Source: Candidatus Gastranaerophilales bacterium (GTDB lineage: Bacteria; Cyanobacteriota; Vampirovibrionia; Gastranaerophilales; Gastranaerophilaceae). From it: a stretch of DNA of 64,000 bases. The notes beneath the pieces were generated by a model that was given only the letters and a program-made list of their open reading frames with translations, ran no database searches and had not been told where the DNA came from. The stretch covers positions 1 to 64,000 of the forward strand of contig CALVBI010000002.1 of assembly GCA_944325735.1 (NCBI GenBank), read 5' to 3'. Shown here piece after piece: positions 1 through 8,756 of the stretch (positions are counted from its first letter, which is position 1; every line of letters begins with the position of its first letter). A program made the translations under genes and the position numbers.

Positions 1-336
1 AAAGTAGAAAAGTACATGGTGGATGCCGCCCTTGAATGTGGTGCTACTATTGTCCAAAAATGTTTCCATATGTTTAATCCATATGGAGTTTCAGGAGTAG
101 TTATTATTTCTGAAAGTCATTTAGCAATACATACATGGCCAGAATTAGGTTATGCTGCAGTTGATTTATTCACTTGTGGTGATAAATGTGATCCAAAAGT
201 TTCTTATGAATTTCTTAAAAAGAAATTCAATTCTAAAAAAGCAACTTTCTCTGAATTAAAAAGAGGTATTATTGACGAAGAAACTCTTAAAGTTGCTGAA
301 AAACCATTTGAAATTATGCAGCAATTCGCTGATTAA
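1..336 (+). CDS. speD: S-adenosylmethionine decarboxylase proenzyme, 5'-truncated by window edge
   Basis: Decarboxylates S-adenosylmethionine to supply aminopropyl groups for spermidine synthesis. The frame is open from base 1, so the true start lies outside the window; the ATG at 16 is internal. The visible part holds the self-cleavage motif [11 protein letters not shown], whose serine becomes the pyruvoyl cofactor, and the downstream LFTCGD containing the catalytic cysteine. The size and motif order fit the short prokaryotic class 1B enzyme. A hairpin terminator follows directly, so this looks like the end of a transcription unit. The family call is secure; only the N-terminus is missing. 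Confidence 0.96.
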   Translation, partial: KVEKYMVDAALECGATIVQKCFHMFNPYGVSGVVIISESHLAIHTWPELGYAAVDLFTCGDKCDPKVSYEFLKKKFNSKKATFSELKRGIIDEETLKVAEKPFEIMQQFAD

Positions 337-363
337 TCTAATAAAACCGGATCAGTTTTGAAT

Positions 364-399
364 AAAAAGACTACTTTATAAATGTAGTCTTTTTATTTT
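364..399 (+). terminator. Rho-independent terminator after speD
   Basis: Inverted repeat AAAAGACTAC / GTAGTCTTTT with a short loop followed by a T-rich run, 28 bases after the speD stop. Confidence 0.85.
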
Positions 400-480
400 G
401 TTAAATCATGTAAAAAATTTGACTTTAAAGCATGACATTGCTTTTTTCTTTTTGTATTATAAACCTAACAGGGGGTAGAA

Positions 481-960
481 ATGCCGGAAGATTTAATTGA
501 AAAAAAATCTAATTTTGACTTAACATCAAGAAGTGCTTTTTCTAGAGAAGAAGAAGTGTTTACATCACGTTCTTATGCAGCTCTTTTAGCTAAGAATATA
601 ATACCTTATTCTCATAGAAAATTAGCAGATAATTATGTAATAGTTAAACGTATTTTTAAATTCCAAGCAGTAATGCCAAGAATTACTAATTCAGAAAAAT
701 CTCTTTTGGCTAAATATGATTTTAATACTCTCGAATATACTACAGTAAAACAGATGTATGAAGAATTAGCTCTTTTGCAAAAATGGTCTATGTCAAATAA
801 TCCTGATTTAAAACAGGATTCTGATGCGATTTTGGAAATCAGAACAAAAGAATTAAAATTCATTGTAGCTACAAGTTATGCAAGTATATCAAATGAAATT
901 TATAAGGGTTACCTTGCATTGGAAAGCTATTTTAATGAAATTAGTAAATATAATGATTAA
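481..960 (+). CDS. Hypothetical protein, 159 aa
   Basis: I do not recognise this protein. It starts with ATG behind a strong GGGGG Shine-Dalgarno at 472-476. It is soluble in appearance, with no signal peptide or membrane segment, and is predicted mostly helical, rich in Lys, Glu, Ser and Tyr. It contains two similar stretches, FTSRSYAALLAK near residue 27 and ATSYASISNEIYKGY near 130. It stands alone between the speD terminator and a bidirectional terminator shared with rpsP. Codon use matches its neighbours, so it is likely a real lineage-specific gene. Confidence 0.75.
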   Translation: MPEDLIEKKSNFDLTSRSAFSREEEVFTSRSYAALLAKNIIPYSHRKLADNYVIVKRIFKFQAVMPRITNSEKSLLAKYDFNTLEYTTVKQMYEELALLQKWSMSNNPDLKQDSDAILEIRTKELKFIVATSYASISNEIYKGYLALESYFNEISKYND

Positions 961-999
961 TAAATACCTTTTATTTGTAAAACTAAAAATATAAATAAT

Positions 1000-1033
1000 A
1001 AAAAAGACCAATTTTTAAATTGGTCTTTTTTAT
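1000..1033. terminator. Bidirectional terminator between hypothetical gene and rpsP
   Basis: Near-perfect palindrome AAAAAAGACCAATTT / AAATTGGTCTTTTTT with A and T runs on both sides. It serves the convergent 481-960 gene and rpsP. Confidence 0.88.
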
Positions 1034-1055
1034 TTCAATGTTTAAATTTATCAAA

Positions 1056-1421
1056 CTATGCTTGAGCTTCTTCTGTAGCTTGAGCAGCTTCAGCTTCTGC
1101 AGCAGCTTTTGCCTCAGCTTCAGCTTGAGCCTTAGCTTGAGCTTTTTTAGAAAGTTTAACAGTTTCTTTTTTTACATAGTTTAAAGTACCGTCTTCATTA
1201 CAATTTTTGATTAAGTAAGCAACAGTTTCAGTAGGTTGAGCACCTTTTTTAATCCATTCTAAAGCAGAAGTTTTATCTAATTGCATAGCTTTAGTTTTTG
1301 GGTTGTAGTGACCTAATTCTTGAACTGGTCTTCCTTCACGTTTTGTAGTTGAATTGATTACGATAATTCTGTATGTAGGGTTTTTCTTAGCACCCAATCT
1401 TTTTAATCTGATTTTTAACAT
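1056..1421 (-). CDS. rpsP: 30S ribosomal protein bS16
   Basis: Small-subunit ribosomal protein needed for 30S assembly. The start is set at 1421 because the family begins MLKIRLKRLG; the frame is open 17 codons further upstream, but an AAGGGA Shine-Dalgarno sits just before the 1421 ATG. Conserved core RIVVI-like strand (YRIIVINSTTKREGRP) and ELGHYNPKTK are present. The C-terminus carries an Ala/Gln/Glu-rich helical tail of about 30 residues beyond the core, which varies widely in the family. It is transcribed alone, convergent with the 481 gene. Confidence 0.97.
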   Translation of the reverse strand: MLKIRLKRLGAKKNPTYRIIVINSTTKREGRPVQELGHYNPKTKAMQLDKTSALEWIKKGAQPTETVAYLIKNCNEDGTLNYVKKETVKLSKKAQAKAQAEAEAKAAAEAEAAQATEEAQA

Positions 1422-1623
1422 TTTGTTTTTTCCCTTATTTTGTTTTACTTTCCATTCTTGCGGGTAAAGCACTCAACGCAGCCGCCGCTTTGAATCCTTT
1501 CCCTTGAACAAGGTTAAGAGGAATTACCTTATTCCACTTTTATAAAACCACAAAAAACATTACTAATCAAGTATAAGTTAACAAAAATTACATAATAAAT
1601 ATTATTTAACATATGTCTATTTT
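1422..1623 (-). promoter_or_regulatory. rpsP upstream region / possible mRNA leader
   Basis: About 200 bases upstream of rpsP. On the minus strand it has a TATAAA-type -10 near 1535-1545 and a short GC-rich stretch (GCGGCGGCTGCG, near 1482) that is unusual for this AT-rich genome and may form a structured 5' leader. I cannot assign a known leader family. Confidence 0.35.
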
Positions 1624-1706
1624 GTCATTCTGAGGGCTTTAGCCCGAAAGAATCCAGCTGATAGAACTAAAATAAGCTGGATTGCTTCGCATTCGCTCGC
1701 AATGAC
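1624..1706. repeat. Dispersed palindromic repeat, copy 1 (83 bp)
   Basis: Imperfect inverted repeat starting GTCATTCTGAGGG and ending CTCGCAATGAC, with arms meeting at AATCCAGCT / AGCTGGATT. A second copy lies at 21453-21538 inside a prepilin leader. The ends and structure look like a non-autonomous MITE- or REP-type element. Here it sits in the rpsP to FliI intergenic region. Confidence 0.8.
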
Positions 1707-1772
1707 TTTTAAATCATACTTGTGTATCCATTGTATTCGTAAATGATTATAATATTTATTATGTAAATATAT

Positions 1773-1806
1773 TTGTCAATTTGAATGAATGCATTATAAT
1801 AATCTT
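1773..1806 (+). promoter_or_regulatory. Promoter, probably leaderless, for FliI-family gene
   Basis: TTGTCA at 1773-1778, 16-nt spacer, perfect TATAAT at 1795-1800, then 6 nt to ATG at 1807. Transcription would begin at or within a base of that ATG, giving a leaderless mRNA. No Shine-Dalgarno is visible. Confidence 0.6.
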
Positions 1807-3153
1807 ATGGAAGGATTAGATACAAGCAGACTTGATGATTTAAAATTAAAAGTAAGAGACAAGCTTGAACAAACGGAATTATTTCGTTTTAAAGGTACTG
1901 TATCAAAACTTTTAGGCTTAACTGTTGAGGTGAAATTGCCAGGGTTAAAGATTGGTGATTTATGCTATATTGAAACCAAAGACGGTAGAAAGAAGCCTGC
2001 TGAAGTCCAAGCTTTCAAAGGTGAAGTTGCTCAATTACTTTTATTATATGATGGAGAGGGTATTGGTCAAGGAAGTTTAGTTACTTCAACCGGTAATCCT
2101 ATTATTATTCCAGTTGGAGATTTTCTGCTTGGAAGATTAATTAATCCTATGGGGGAACCAATTGATGGGAAGCCATTAGATACAACTGGTGCTACTTGGA
2201 GGCCTGTAGAAGGTCCGCCTCCTGGACCTTTTGAAAGACCAATTATTACAGAGGTCTTTTCAACAGGGGTAAGAGCAATTGACAGTTGTATGACAATGGG
2301 TTGCGGACAGCGTCTAGGACTTTTTGCCGGATCTGGTGTTGGTAAAAGTACATTACTTGGTATGATTGCGAGAAATTCAGATGCTGATGTAAACGTTGTA
2401 GCTCTAATTGGAGAACGTGGTCGTGAGGTTAAGGAATTTGTAGAGGATGCTTTAGGTGAACAAGGGATGGCAAAATCAGTCTTAGTATGCTCTACAGGTG
2501 ATCAACCTCCATTGATTCGTCAAAAAGCTCTTTTGACTGCGACTGCTGTGTGTGAATATTTTAGAGACCAAGGTAAAAAAGTATTTTTAATGACAGATAC
2601 GGTTACTCGTTGTGCTATGGCTGGTCGTGAGGTTGGCTTATCATTAGGAGAACCGCCTACGATGAAAGGTTATCCGCCTTCTATTTTCTCTTGGTTGCAA
2701 AAGGTTTTAGAACGTGCAGGTAATAGTCCTAAAGGGTCTGTAACAGCTTTATATACTGTTTTAATGGAAGGTGACGATATTTCAGATCCGATTGTAGATA
2801 TTGTACGTGGTATCGTAGACGGTCACATTTTCTTATCAAGGAAAGTGGCTGAAATGAATCATTATCCAGCGATCGATGTATTAGGGAGTATTTCAAGGCT
2901 TATGTCATCTATCGTTACTCCTGAGCATAAAGAAGCTGCAGGGAAAATGCGTACAATTATGTCATTATATAGAGAAAATAAGGATTTGATTGATGTAGGG
3001 ATGTATCAGCCCGGTTCAAATCCAAGACTTGATGTTGCAATTGAGATGATGCCTAAAATTAATGCGTTTTTACAACAAAGGACTTCTGATATTGTAAGTA
3101 TGGATACTACAATCAGTACACTTGTTGATATGATGAAAGATGTAGAGATTTAA
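1807..3153 (+). CDS. fliI: FliI/YscN-family type III export ATPase
   Basis: Hexameric ATPase that normally unfolds and delivers substrates to a flagellar or type III export gate. It has an N-terminal beta-barrel segment, then the RecA-like core with Walker A GSGVGKST, the family signature LIGERGREVKEF and LVCSTGDQPPLIRQ, a Walker B region FLMTDTVTR, and TVLMEGDDISDPI. An ATG at 1789 is in frame, but the TATAAT box lies between it and the 1807 ATG, so I choose 1807 (448 aa). No other export-apparatus gene lies nearby. It could serve a flagellum encoded elsewhere or a non-flagellar export system. Confidence 0.88.
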   Translation: MEGLDTSRLDDLKLKVRDKLEQTELFRFKGTVSKLLGLTVEVKLPGLKIGDLCYIETKDGRKKPAEVQAFKGEVAQLLLLYDGEGIGQGSLVTSTGNPIIIPVGDFLLGRLINPMGEPIDGKPLDTTGATWRPVEGPPPGPFERPIITEVFSTGVRAIDSCMTMGCGQRLGLFAGSGVGKSTLLGMIARNSDADVNVVALIGERGREVKEFVEDALGEQGMAKSVLVCSTGDQPPLIRQKALLTATAVCEYFRDQGKKVFLMTDTVTRCAMAGREVGLSLGEPPTMKGYPPSIFSWLQKVLERAGNSPKGSVTALYTVLMEGDDISDPIVDIVRGIVDGHIFLSRKVAEMNHYPAIDVLGSISRLMSSIVTPEHKEAAGKMRTIMSLYRENKDLIDVGMYQPGSNPRLDVAIEMMPKINAFLQQRTSDIVSMDTTISTLVDMMKDVEI

Positions 3154-3195
3154 TAATTTCTTTTTGTGGTACAATTGTCTGGAAAGGAAATTGTT

Positions 3196-3996
3196 ATGAA
3201 TATACCACAGAATTTTATCCCAGCTATGTTAATCACTTTATTTGCAGGTTTGTCTACTGCGATAGGTGGTGGAATTGCATTTATTGTAAAAAAAGATAAT
3301 TTAAAAGCTTTGTCAGTTGGGTTAGGTTTTTCAGCCGGAGTTATGGTATTTGTTTCTTTTATGGATATGTTGCCTGAAGCAGATAAATTACTTTCATCTC
3401 ATTTCCCTCATAATCATGATTGGATTACTTTTGCAGGATTTGTGGTTGGTTTAATCGTAGCAATATTAATCGATTATTTTTTGCCTGATCATATTGATAC
3501 TGATGATGTTTTAAACCCAGATGCTCCTGCTCATCACGATTATAAGATTAAAAGAGCTGGTTTGTTTACTGCAATAGCTATTTGTGTGCACAATTTCCCA
3601 GAAGGTATGGCGACATTTTTCACTACTACTCAAAATATTACTTTAGGGCTTTCTGTTGGTATAGCCATTGCTATCCATAATATTCCAGAAGGTATTGCTG
3701 TAGCTTTGCCTATGTATCACGTTACAGGGAAAAAACGTTATGCAATGCTTTATGCCGCTTTATCGGGTATCAGTGAACCAATTGGAGCATTAGTAGGAAT
3801 GTTTGTGTTTAGTCTATTTTTACCGCAGGTTTTGGTTGGTGCTTTGATGGCTGCTGTTGCTGGTATTATGATATATATTTCATTTGATACTTTGTTACCA
3901 CTTGCAAAAGAATATGGTGATTGGCACCAATCTATAGTAGGTATTCTTTCTGGAATTCTAGTAATATGGGTTAGTCTGATTTTAATTGGAGCTTAG
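3196..3996 (+). CDS. zupT: ZIP-family metal transporter (ZupT-like)
   Basis: Inner-membrane importer of zinc and possibly other divalent metals. It has about eight hydrophobic segments, a His/Asp-rich loop near residues 105-120, and the two metal-site helices HNFPEGMATFF and HNIPEGIAVALP, which are diagnostic of ZIP/ZupT proteins. I choose the ATG at 3196 because AAAGGAAA precedes it; the upstream in-frame GTG at 3166 overlaps a likely TACAAT promoter box. The length of 266 aa is typical. It follows the export ATPase by 42 bases without a terminator. Confidence 0.92.
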   Translation: MNIPQNFIPAMLITLFAGLSTAIGGGIAFIVKKDNLKALSVGLGFSAGVMVFVSFMDMLPEADKLLSSHFPHNHDWITFAGFVVGLIVAILIDYFLPDHIDTDDVLNPDAPAHHDYKIKRAGLFTAIAICVHNFPEGMATFFTTTQNITLGLSVGIAIAIHNIPEGIAVALPMYHVTGKKRYAMLYAALSGISEPIGALVGMFVFSLFLPQVLVGALMAAVAGIMIYISFDTLLPLAKEYGDWHQSIVGILSGILVIWVSLILIGA

Positions 3997-3999
3997 ATT

Positions 4000-4728
4000 T
4001 TGACAAAGAATTTATATATTTTTCTCAGAGATTTTGTTAAAAGTTTGATATTGGGTGATAAATTTTATTTACACAAAGATGTACCCTTATCAAAGACTAT
4101 TGCTCATGATAAATGGCAGGATTATTTAATTGAATTAGCTAATAAAAATCATTGGAAAGTATTAGAAATTGGTAGTCGTGAAGTTACTGGTGTTTCTTTA
4201 ATGAGGAAAAGATTGGTTAATGCGGAATATGTTGGATTTGATTTTTATCCAGGAAATAATGTTGATGTGATTGGTGATGTGCACAAGTTATCAAGTTATT
4301 TTAATGGTGAAAAATTTGATTTAATTTTTTCATCTGCCTGTTTTGAACATTTTGCTATGCCTTGGATTGCATCTCAGGAGATGGTTAAATTGTTAAAAAT
4401 AGGTGGATATATTTTTGTTGAGACTCATTATAGTTACTCATCTCATGAAAGACCTTGGCATTATTTTCAGTTTAGTGAAAAAGCATTAGAGGTTTTATTT
4501 AATAGAGAAATGGGGATTGAATGTGTTGAAAAAGGAGTTTCAAATCCACTTATTGCGAGATTTTCAAAATATGCTGTGAAATATTTACGAGGTCGTAAAA
4601 TCCCTGGTTTGTATTGCCATAGTGAGTTTTTAGGTAAGAAATTTAAGGATGTTGAAGATTTTAATTGGTATAATGTAAATGTTGAAGATATTTATAGAGG
4701 GACAAAATACATTGAACCAAATAAATAA
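4000..4728 (+). CDS. SAM-dependent methyltransferase, class I
   Basis: Predicted soluble methyltransferase of unknown substrate. Motif I appears as VLEIGSREVTG near residue 55 and the acidic post-I residues as YVGFDFYPGNNVD. FDLIFSSACFEHF with the downstream GGYIFVETHY match motifs IV-VI of the Methyltransf_11/25 group. Start is TTG at 4000, with GGAG about 9 bases upstream, only 4 bases after the zupT stop. It is followed by a radical SAM gene 23 bases later, so the three are probably cotranscribed. The substrate may be a lipid, sugar or peptide; nothing here decides it. Confidence 0.8.
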   Translation: MTKNLYIFLRDFVKSLILGDKFYLHKDVPLSKTIAHDKWQDYLIELANKNHWKVLEIGSREVTGVSLMRKRLVNAEYVGFDFYPGNNVDVIGDVHKLSSYFNGEKFDLIFSSACFEHFAMPWIASQEMVKLLKIGGYIFVETHYSYSSHERPWHYFQFSEKALEVLFNREMGIECVEKGVSNPLIARFSKYAVKYLRGRKIPGLYCHSEFLGKKFKDVEDFNWYNVNVEDIYRGTKYIEPNK

Positions 4729-4751
4729 AATTAGTTATAAATAAAGGGAAG

Positions 4752-5825
4752 ATGATGGTAAATTTATCTAATCTATTTGATATTGGAAGAAATTTATATG
4801 CAATGCCAGCTTATCAAAGCAGAAGTGGACTTGCTCCTATGCCTTTGAGGTATTTTTTTGAATTAACTTATCGTTGCAATTTGAATTGCCCTTATTGTTA
4901 TGTTGGTAATGATAGGATAAAAGATGAATTAACAACTGATGAGTGGTATAAGATTATTGATCAAATTCCTTGGTACTCTTTTGTTACTTTGGTTGGTGGC
5001 GAGCCTTTGGTAAGAAAAGATTTTATTGATATATTGATGAAGACATCTAAAAAGACATTGGGAAAATTAAATGTTGTGTCTAATGGAATTTTAATAAATG
5101 ATGAAATTATTGATGCTTTTATTAAAAGTAAAATGATGCTTTTATCTGTTTCTTTAGATGGGTATGGAAAAAATCATGATTTAAACAGGGCAAAAGCCGG
5201 GATTTGGGATAAAATTATGAACAATTTTGATAATATGAATTCCCGTAAAAAACGCCCAATGATTGATATTAAAACAATTGTGTTAGAAAATAATCTTGAT
5301 GATTTAGTCAAATTATATAAAATGTGTGATGAAAAGAATTTTAACTTTTTATCAATTTCGTTTTTAAGAAATAATAATTTAAAACAAAATTCAGTTCTCT
5401 TTGATAGTTTTGTACCTGAATTCAATGCGAATTATCCTATTGAAAAATATTTTGATATGGAGCATTTTAAAGAGGTTTATAAAGAATTAGAATCTTTAAG
5501 TAAAAAGTCAAAAGTTAAAATAAGATTTTCTCCGAAGTTTGAGTATGCAAAGGATCCTCTTGCAAAAATCGAAGAATTTTTTAATACTCCTGCAGATAAG
5601 CCGGTTTCTGAAATTTACAAGCCTTGTATGTATCCGTATTCAAATATGATGATAACACCAGCTGGGGATGTCTATCCTTGTTTATCGCAAAAAATTGGGA
5701 ATGTTAAAGATATGCAAATTAAAGAAGTCTTTAATTTGCCTGATTACAGATGTTTCAGAAAAAATTTAAAAGCTGCGAAAGTTTTTGGTGCTTGTCAAAT
5801 GTGTTGTGAGCTTTGTGTTAAATAA
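4752..5825 (+). CDS. Radical SAM / SPASM domain protein
   Basis: Uses a [4Fe-4S] cluster to cleave SAM and generate a 5'-deoxyadenosyl radical. The cluster motif is CNLNCPYC near residue 41, followed by LVGGEPLV, the glycine-rich SAM motif. The C-terminal SPASM-type region contains CMYPYSN, GDVYPCLSQKIGN and a terminal CQMCCELC cluster for auxiliary Fe-S centres. SPASM proteins modify peptides or other macromolecules. No obvious precursor peptide gene is adjacent, and the partner may be the methyltransferase upstream. The start is behind AAAGGGAAG. Confidence 0.88.
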   Translation: MMVNLSNLFDIGRNLYAMPAYQSRSGLAPMPLRYFFELTYRCNLNCPYCYVGNDRIKDELTTDEWYKIIDQIPWYSFVTLVGGEPLVRKDFIDILMKTSKKTLGKLNVVSNGILINDEIIDAFIKSKMMLLSVSLDGYGKNHDLNRAKAGIWDKIMNNFDNMNSRKKRPMIDIKTIVLENNLDDLVKLYKMCDEKNFNFLSISFLRNNNLKQNSVLFDSFVPEFNANYPIEKYFDMEHFKEVYKELESLSKKSKVKIRFSPKFEYAKDPLAKIEEFFNTPADKPVSEIYKPCMYPYSNMMITPAGDVYPCLSQKIGNVKDMQIKEVFNLPDYRCFRKNLKAAKVFGACQMCCELCVK

Positions 5826-5831
5826 TTAAAT

Positions 5832-5845
5832 CCATGAATTCATGG
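5832..5845. repeat. 14-bp perfect palindrome at left edge of phage cassette
   Basis: CCATGAATTCATGG lies 7 bases after the radical SAM stop and upstream of the first phage gene. It could be an operator. I found no second copy at the right edge, so it is not shown to be an attachment site. Confidence 0.4.
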
Positions 5846-5974
5846 ACATGTTCCCATCAATATAGAATCGTGGACTTTTCAAATTTTCAATATAGGTTAT
5901 ACTGAAAATGTAGTTAAGGTTCACGCCCTAAAGATGGCAAAAATCGTTTACTATATTGGGTTAGGGGATAGTAT

Positions 5975-6355
5975 ATGGGATATATTCACTGTTGCGGGGC
6001 CTTGCATAAGACAAGGACTTATAGACTTGCGCCAAAAGAGCAGTTTATAATTTGCGAACTCGATTATCTTTCCAAATGTCCCGTTTGCGGACATACAGTT
6101 GTTCAGCTTACAAGAGTTGACAAAGATGATAATATATCAGTTGTCAGGAAAGTTAATAAAAAAGCTAAAGATTTTTTTGAAAAATTAAAAAGTTTTATTT
6201 TGTATGAAGTTCGCCCACTGAAATACAATAAGATGAATTGTGGAAGATTTTATCTTAATTATAACGAGTTTGGTGTAAAAAAAAGATGCTATTCCAATTT
6301 AAAATCATTAAAAATTGGTCTGGCAGAAAATAAAGATTTAAAAATCAATCCTTAA
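5975..6355 (+). CDS. Hypothetical zinc-finger-like phage protein, 126 aa
   Basis: First gene of the phage cassette. It has a CC...C..CPVCGH arrangement: Cys at residues 6-7 and CPVCGHTVVQL near residue 36, resembling a small zinc ribbon. The second half, rich in basic and aromatic residues (CGRFYLNYNEFGVKKRC), may bind nucleic acid. I do not recognise the family. It begins with ATG after GGGGAT, and a strong terminator follows its stop, so it is a separate transcript from the LuxR gene. Confidence 0.65.
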   Translation: MGYIHCCGALHKTRTYRLAPKEQFIICELDYLSKCPVCGHTVVQLTRVDKDDNISVVRKVNKKAKDFFEKLKSFILYEVRPLKYNKMNCGRFYLNYNEFGVKKRCYSNLKSLKIGLAENKDLKINP

Positions 6356-6371
6356 AATTATCTTACTCTCT

Positions 6372-6398
6372 GGGCGGATTACCCGCCCTATTTTTTTT
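6372..6398 (+). terminator. Rho-independent terminator
   Basis: GC-rich stem GGGCGG / CCGCCC with a 5-nt loop followed by TATTTTTTTT, directly after the 5975-6355 gene. Confidence 0.88.
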
Positions 6399-6478
6399 GA
6401 GCGGAAATATTATGAATAGAATTTTAATATTTTTTAGTATGCTAACAGTAAAATTAATAATAGAGGGAATTAGGAAAA

Positions 6479-6733
6479 ATGGCACTATCTCCAAAGGAAC
6501 TTAAAGTACTAACTTTGGTTGCACTGGGGTATTCTGATAAAGAAATCGGAGTCGAATTAAAAATAGCATATGGCACTGTCCGAAATCATATAGATAAAAT
6601 TGTTTTGAAATTGAATGCTCAGAATAGAACTCATGCAGCTATGATTTATAAACTTATGAATAAAGATTGGTTAGAGGATATTTATGAAAAAAATAATTAT
6701 TCATTGGACTGCAGGAAGGTATTACCCTACTGA
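6479..6733 (+). CDS. LuxR/GerE-type helix-turn-helix protein, 84 aa
   Basis: Small DNA-binding protein that is essentially a bare GerE domain. LSPKELKVLTLVALGYSDKE, followed by IGVELKIAYGTVRNHIDKIV, matches the four-helix LuxR HTH, with the recognition helix at TVRNHIDKI. There is no receiver or ligand-binding domain. It starts behind GAGGGAATTAGG. Its last 50 bases overlap the start of the amidase gene in another frame. Position at the head of the structural genes suggests it activates them, analogous to small late-gene regulators of other phages. Confidence 0.8.
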   Translation: MALSPKELKVLTLVALGYSDKEIGVELKIAYGTVRNHIDKIVLKLNAQNRTHAAMIYKLMNKDWLEDIYEKNNYSLDCRKVLPY

Positions 6734-7175
6734 TTATGAAAAAGAACATTATCATTTTTTAATAGATAAAGATGGAATGATTCATAGTGGAAAATTTAGA
6801 CCGGAAGATAATGAAATTTGCAGAGTCGGGAAATATGCAGCTCATACAGGTGGAGGTAATACTGGTTCTATAGGAGTCGCAATGTGCGCTATGGCTGGCT
6901 TTATAAATAAGTCATCTGTAGGGAAATACCCTATTTTAAAGAAGCAATTTGAAAAAACAATGGAATTTTGTGCGAATCTTGTCAAGAAGTATAATTTGGA
7001 GGTTACTCCTCAATCAGTTTTAACTCATTACGAATTTGGGATTAAAAATCCCAAGACAACCTCTGCAGGCAAAATTGATATTATTTATCTGCCTCCTTAC
7101 AGTTGGGTTGAAAAAAATGAGATTGGAAGTTTTATTCGCTCAAAAGTTAAATGGTACAAATTAAAAGGAGTGTAA
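6684..7175 (+). CDS. N-acetylmuramoyl-L-alanine amidase, probable endolysin
   Basis: Peptidoglycan amidase of the Amidase_2/PGRP fold. IIIHWTAGRY gives the first zinc ligand histidine near residue 7; YHFLIDKDGMIHSGK, AAHTGGGNTGSIGVAM and LTHYEFG are the other conserved blocks. It has no signal peptide, as expected for a phage endolysin that needs a holin. The ATG at 6684 lies inside the LuxR-HTH gene, a 50-base overlap suggesting tight coupling. The 163-aa length is a bare catalytic domain without a cell-wall binding module. Confidence 0.87.
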   Translation: MKKIIIHWTAGRYYPTDYEKEHYHFLIDKDGMIHSGKFRPEDNEICRVGKYAAHTGGGNTGSIGVAMCAMAGFINKSSVGKYPILKKQFEKTMEFCANLVKKYNLEVTPQSVLTHYEFGIKNPKTTSAGKIDIIYLPPYSWVEKNEIGSFIRSKVKWYKLKGV

Positions 7176-7180
7176 TTTTT

Positions 7181-8689
7181 ATGGAAGTTGCTTATTACAA
7201 TTTATCAGGCGGGATAAATCAAGCTTTAACAAAGACAGAATTGGGTATTGATACAAAAAAGATTTATTGGACTGATGCTGAAAATGTTGAAATTTTACAA
7301 AATAGAGGAATTGTCAAACAAAAAGGCAATTCTTTATTTTTAGAAATTGGAGAAGAAATTACTGGTTTGGCTGAAATTTCTGCTTATGATGTAAATAAGT
7401 TAGTTATTACAACTATATCAGGTAAGATTTATATTTATGATGAAGTTCATTCTAAAAAAATATTAGTTAATAAAACTTTATTAGGTATTAAGCCTGTATT
7501 TTTGAATTTCTTAAACGGTATTTTAATTAATACTGAGGCAGATGGATTATTTTATATAAAAAATAATGAAAATTATGATGTTGTTGAATGTAACTTAAAT
7601 GATTTGTCAGATAATACTGTTTTAGGTGCTTCAATGGCTGTTTATAAGGGGCGAGTTTGGGTGGCTAAAGATGCTACTATCTATTATTCTGCATTAGGTA
7701 CTTATAATGATTTTACAACTGCTGATGATGCCGGGTATATTAATGAATTTCATACTGATACAGGCTCAATTACTGCATTAAAACCTTATAAAGATTATTT
7801 GGCAGTATATAAAGATGATAGTGTTTATCTGTTAAGTGGAACAAGTCCTGATGATTTTGCGATTACTTTGTTTGCGAACAAAGGAGCTGTTGGAACTAAT
7901 TCTATTGTCAATGTTGAAAATAAGCAGTATTTTTTAAGTAATGGTATTTTTGCATTGGAACAGGTTGGTGAGTTAAATCAAATTCAGCTAGGAAGTGAGA
8001 TTTCTCAGAAAATTAAACAGGAATTTTCCTTATTTGGACAATTAAAGAATACAATTTGTTTACATTATGAAGCTAAAAGTCAAATATGGTTTTTCTTTCC
8101 TTATGCGGATGATGCCTATTTTCATACAATATGGGTTAATGACTATGTAAATAAAGCTTGGTATAAAAGGGTTGTTCCTCAAAATATAGTTACAGCTTGT
8201 ATTTATAATAATTCTGTATACACAGCAGACAAAGATGGAAATATTTACAAGGAAGACTTTGGTACAACTTTTAATGGTAGTGTAATAAAATTTATGTGGA
8301 AGTCTCCATTTTTGGCTTTGTCAAATGCTCATCACAGAAAAATGATTGATGAATTTTATTTTTTATTGGATACAGAATATGATAATAATTTTAATTTTTC
8401 TGTATATAAAGACTATGATAGTGAATATTCAGATGATATTGAAAAAATTTATTCGGTTCATCTGGACCATTTAATTTGGGCAGATGATGAAACCTCTGAG
8501 GATTTACCATGTCATTGGGCACCTGATGATGCAAGTATACCTGTATGGTCTGTAAATAAAGATACAATGGAAAAAGCCGAAATCTCTGAGTCAAATTATG
8601 CAGTTCAACTTTGTGTAACAGGAGATGAGATTGCTCAATCTTGTGCGATTATTGGTCTTCAATTTAGAGAAATCTATGAAGATGAATAA
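7181..8689 (+). CDS. Phage tail hub-like protein (P22 gp10-like)
   Basis: Predicted beta-rich structural protein with repeated short blade-like units, such as VWVAKDATIYYSALGTYNDF, LKPYKDYLAVYKDDSVYLLSG and SVYTADKDGNIYKEDFG. These resemble the beta-propeller tail hub or DNA-stabilisation proteins of P22-type podoviruses. The start is the ATG at 7181 behind AAAGGAG; an upstream in-frame start at 7151 lies in the amidase gene. The 502-aa size fits. Family assignment is by pattern and position only; it could be another propeller-type tail protein. Confidence 0.62.
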   Translation: MEVAYYNLSGGINQALTKTELGIDTKKIYWTDAENVEILQNRGIVKQKGNSLFLEIGEEITGLAEISAYDVNKLVITTISGKIYIYDEVHSKKILVNKTLLGIKPVFLNFLNGILINTEADGLFYIKNNENYDVVECNLNDLSDNTVLGASMAVYKGRVWVAKDATIYYSALGTYNDFTTADDAGYINEFHTDTGSITALKPYKDYLAVYKDDSVYLLSGTSPDDFAITLFANKGAVGTNSIVNVENKQYFLSNGIFALEQVGELNQIQLGSEISQKIKQEFSLFGQLKNTICLHYEAKSQIWFFFPYADDAYFHTIWVNDYVNKAWYKRVVPQNIVTACIYNNSVYTADKDGNIYKEDFGTTFNGSVIKFMWKSPFLALSNAHHRKMIDEFYFLLDTEYDNNFNFSVYKDYDSEYSDDIEKIYSVHLDHLIWADDETSEDLPCHWAPDDASIPVWSVNKDTMEKAEISESNYAVQLCVTGDEIAQSCAIIGLQFREIYEDE

Positions 8690-8756
8690 AATTAAACTTT
8701 TAAAATAACACCACTCATATTTTTATTTGTAGCTAGAAAAGAAAGGAAACGAAAAA

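Noticed and set aside
1421-1472. Longer rpsP start
   Set aside because: The 17 extra residues do not match the bS16 N-terminus, and the Shine-Dalgarno serves the ATG at 1421.
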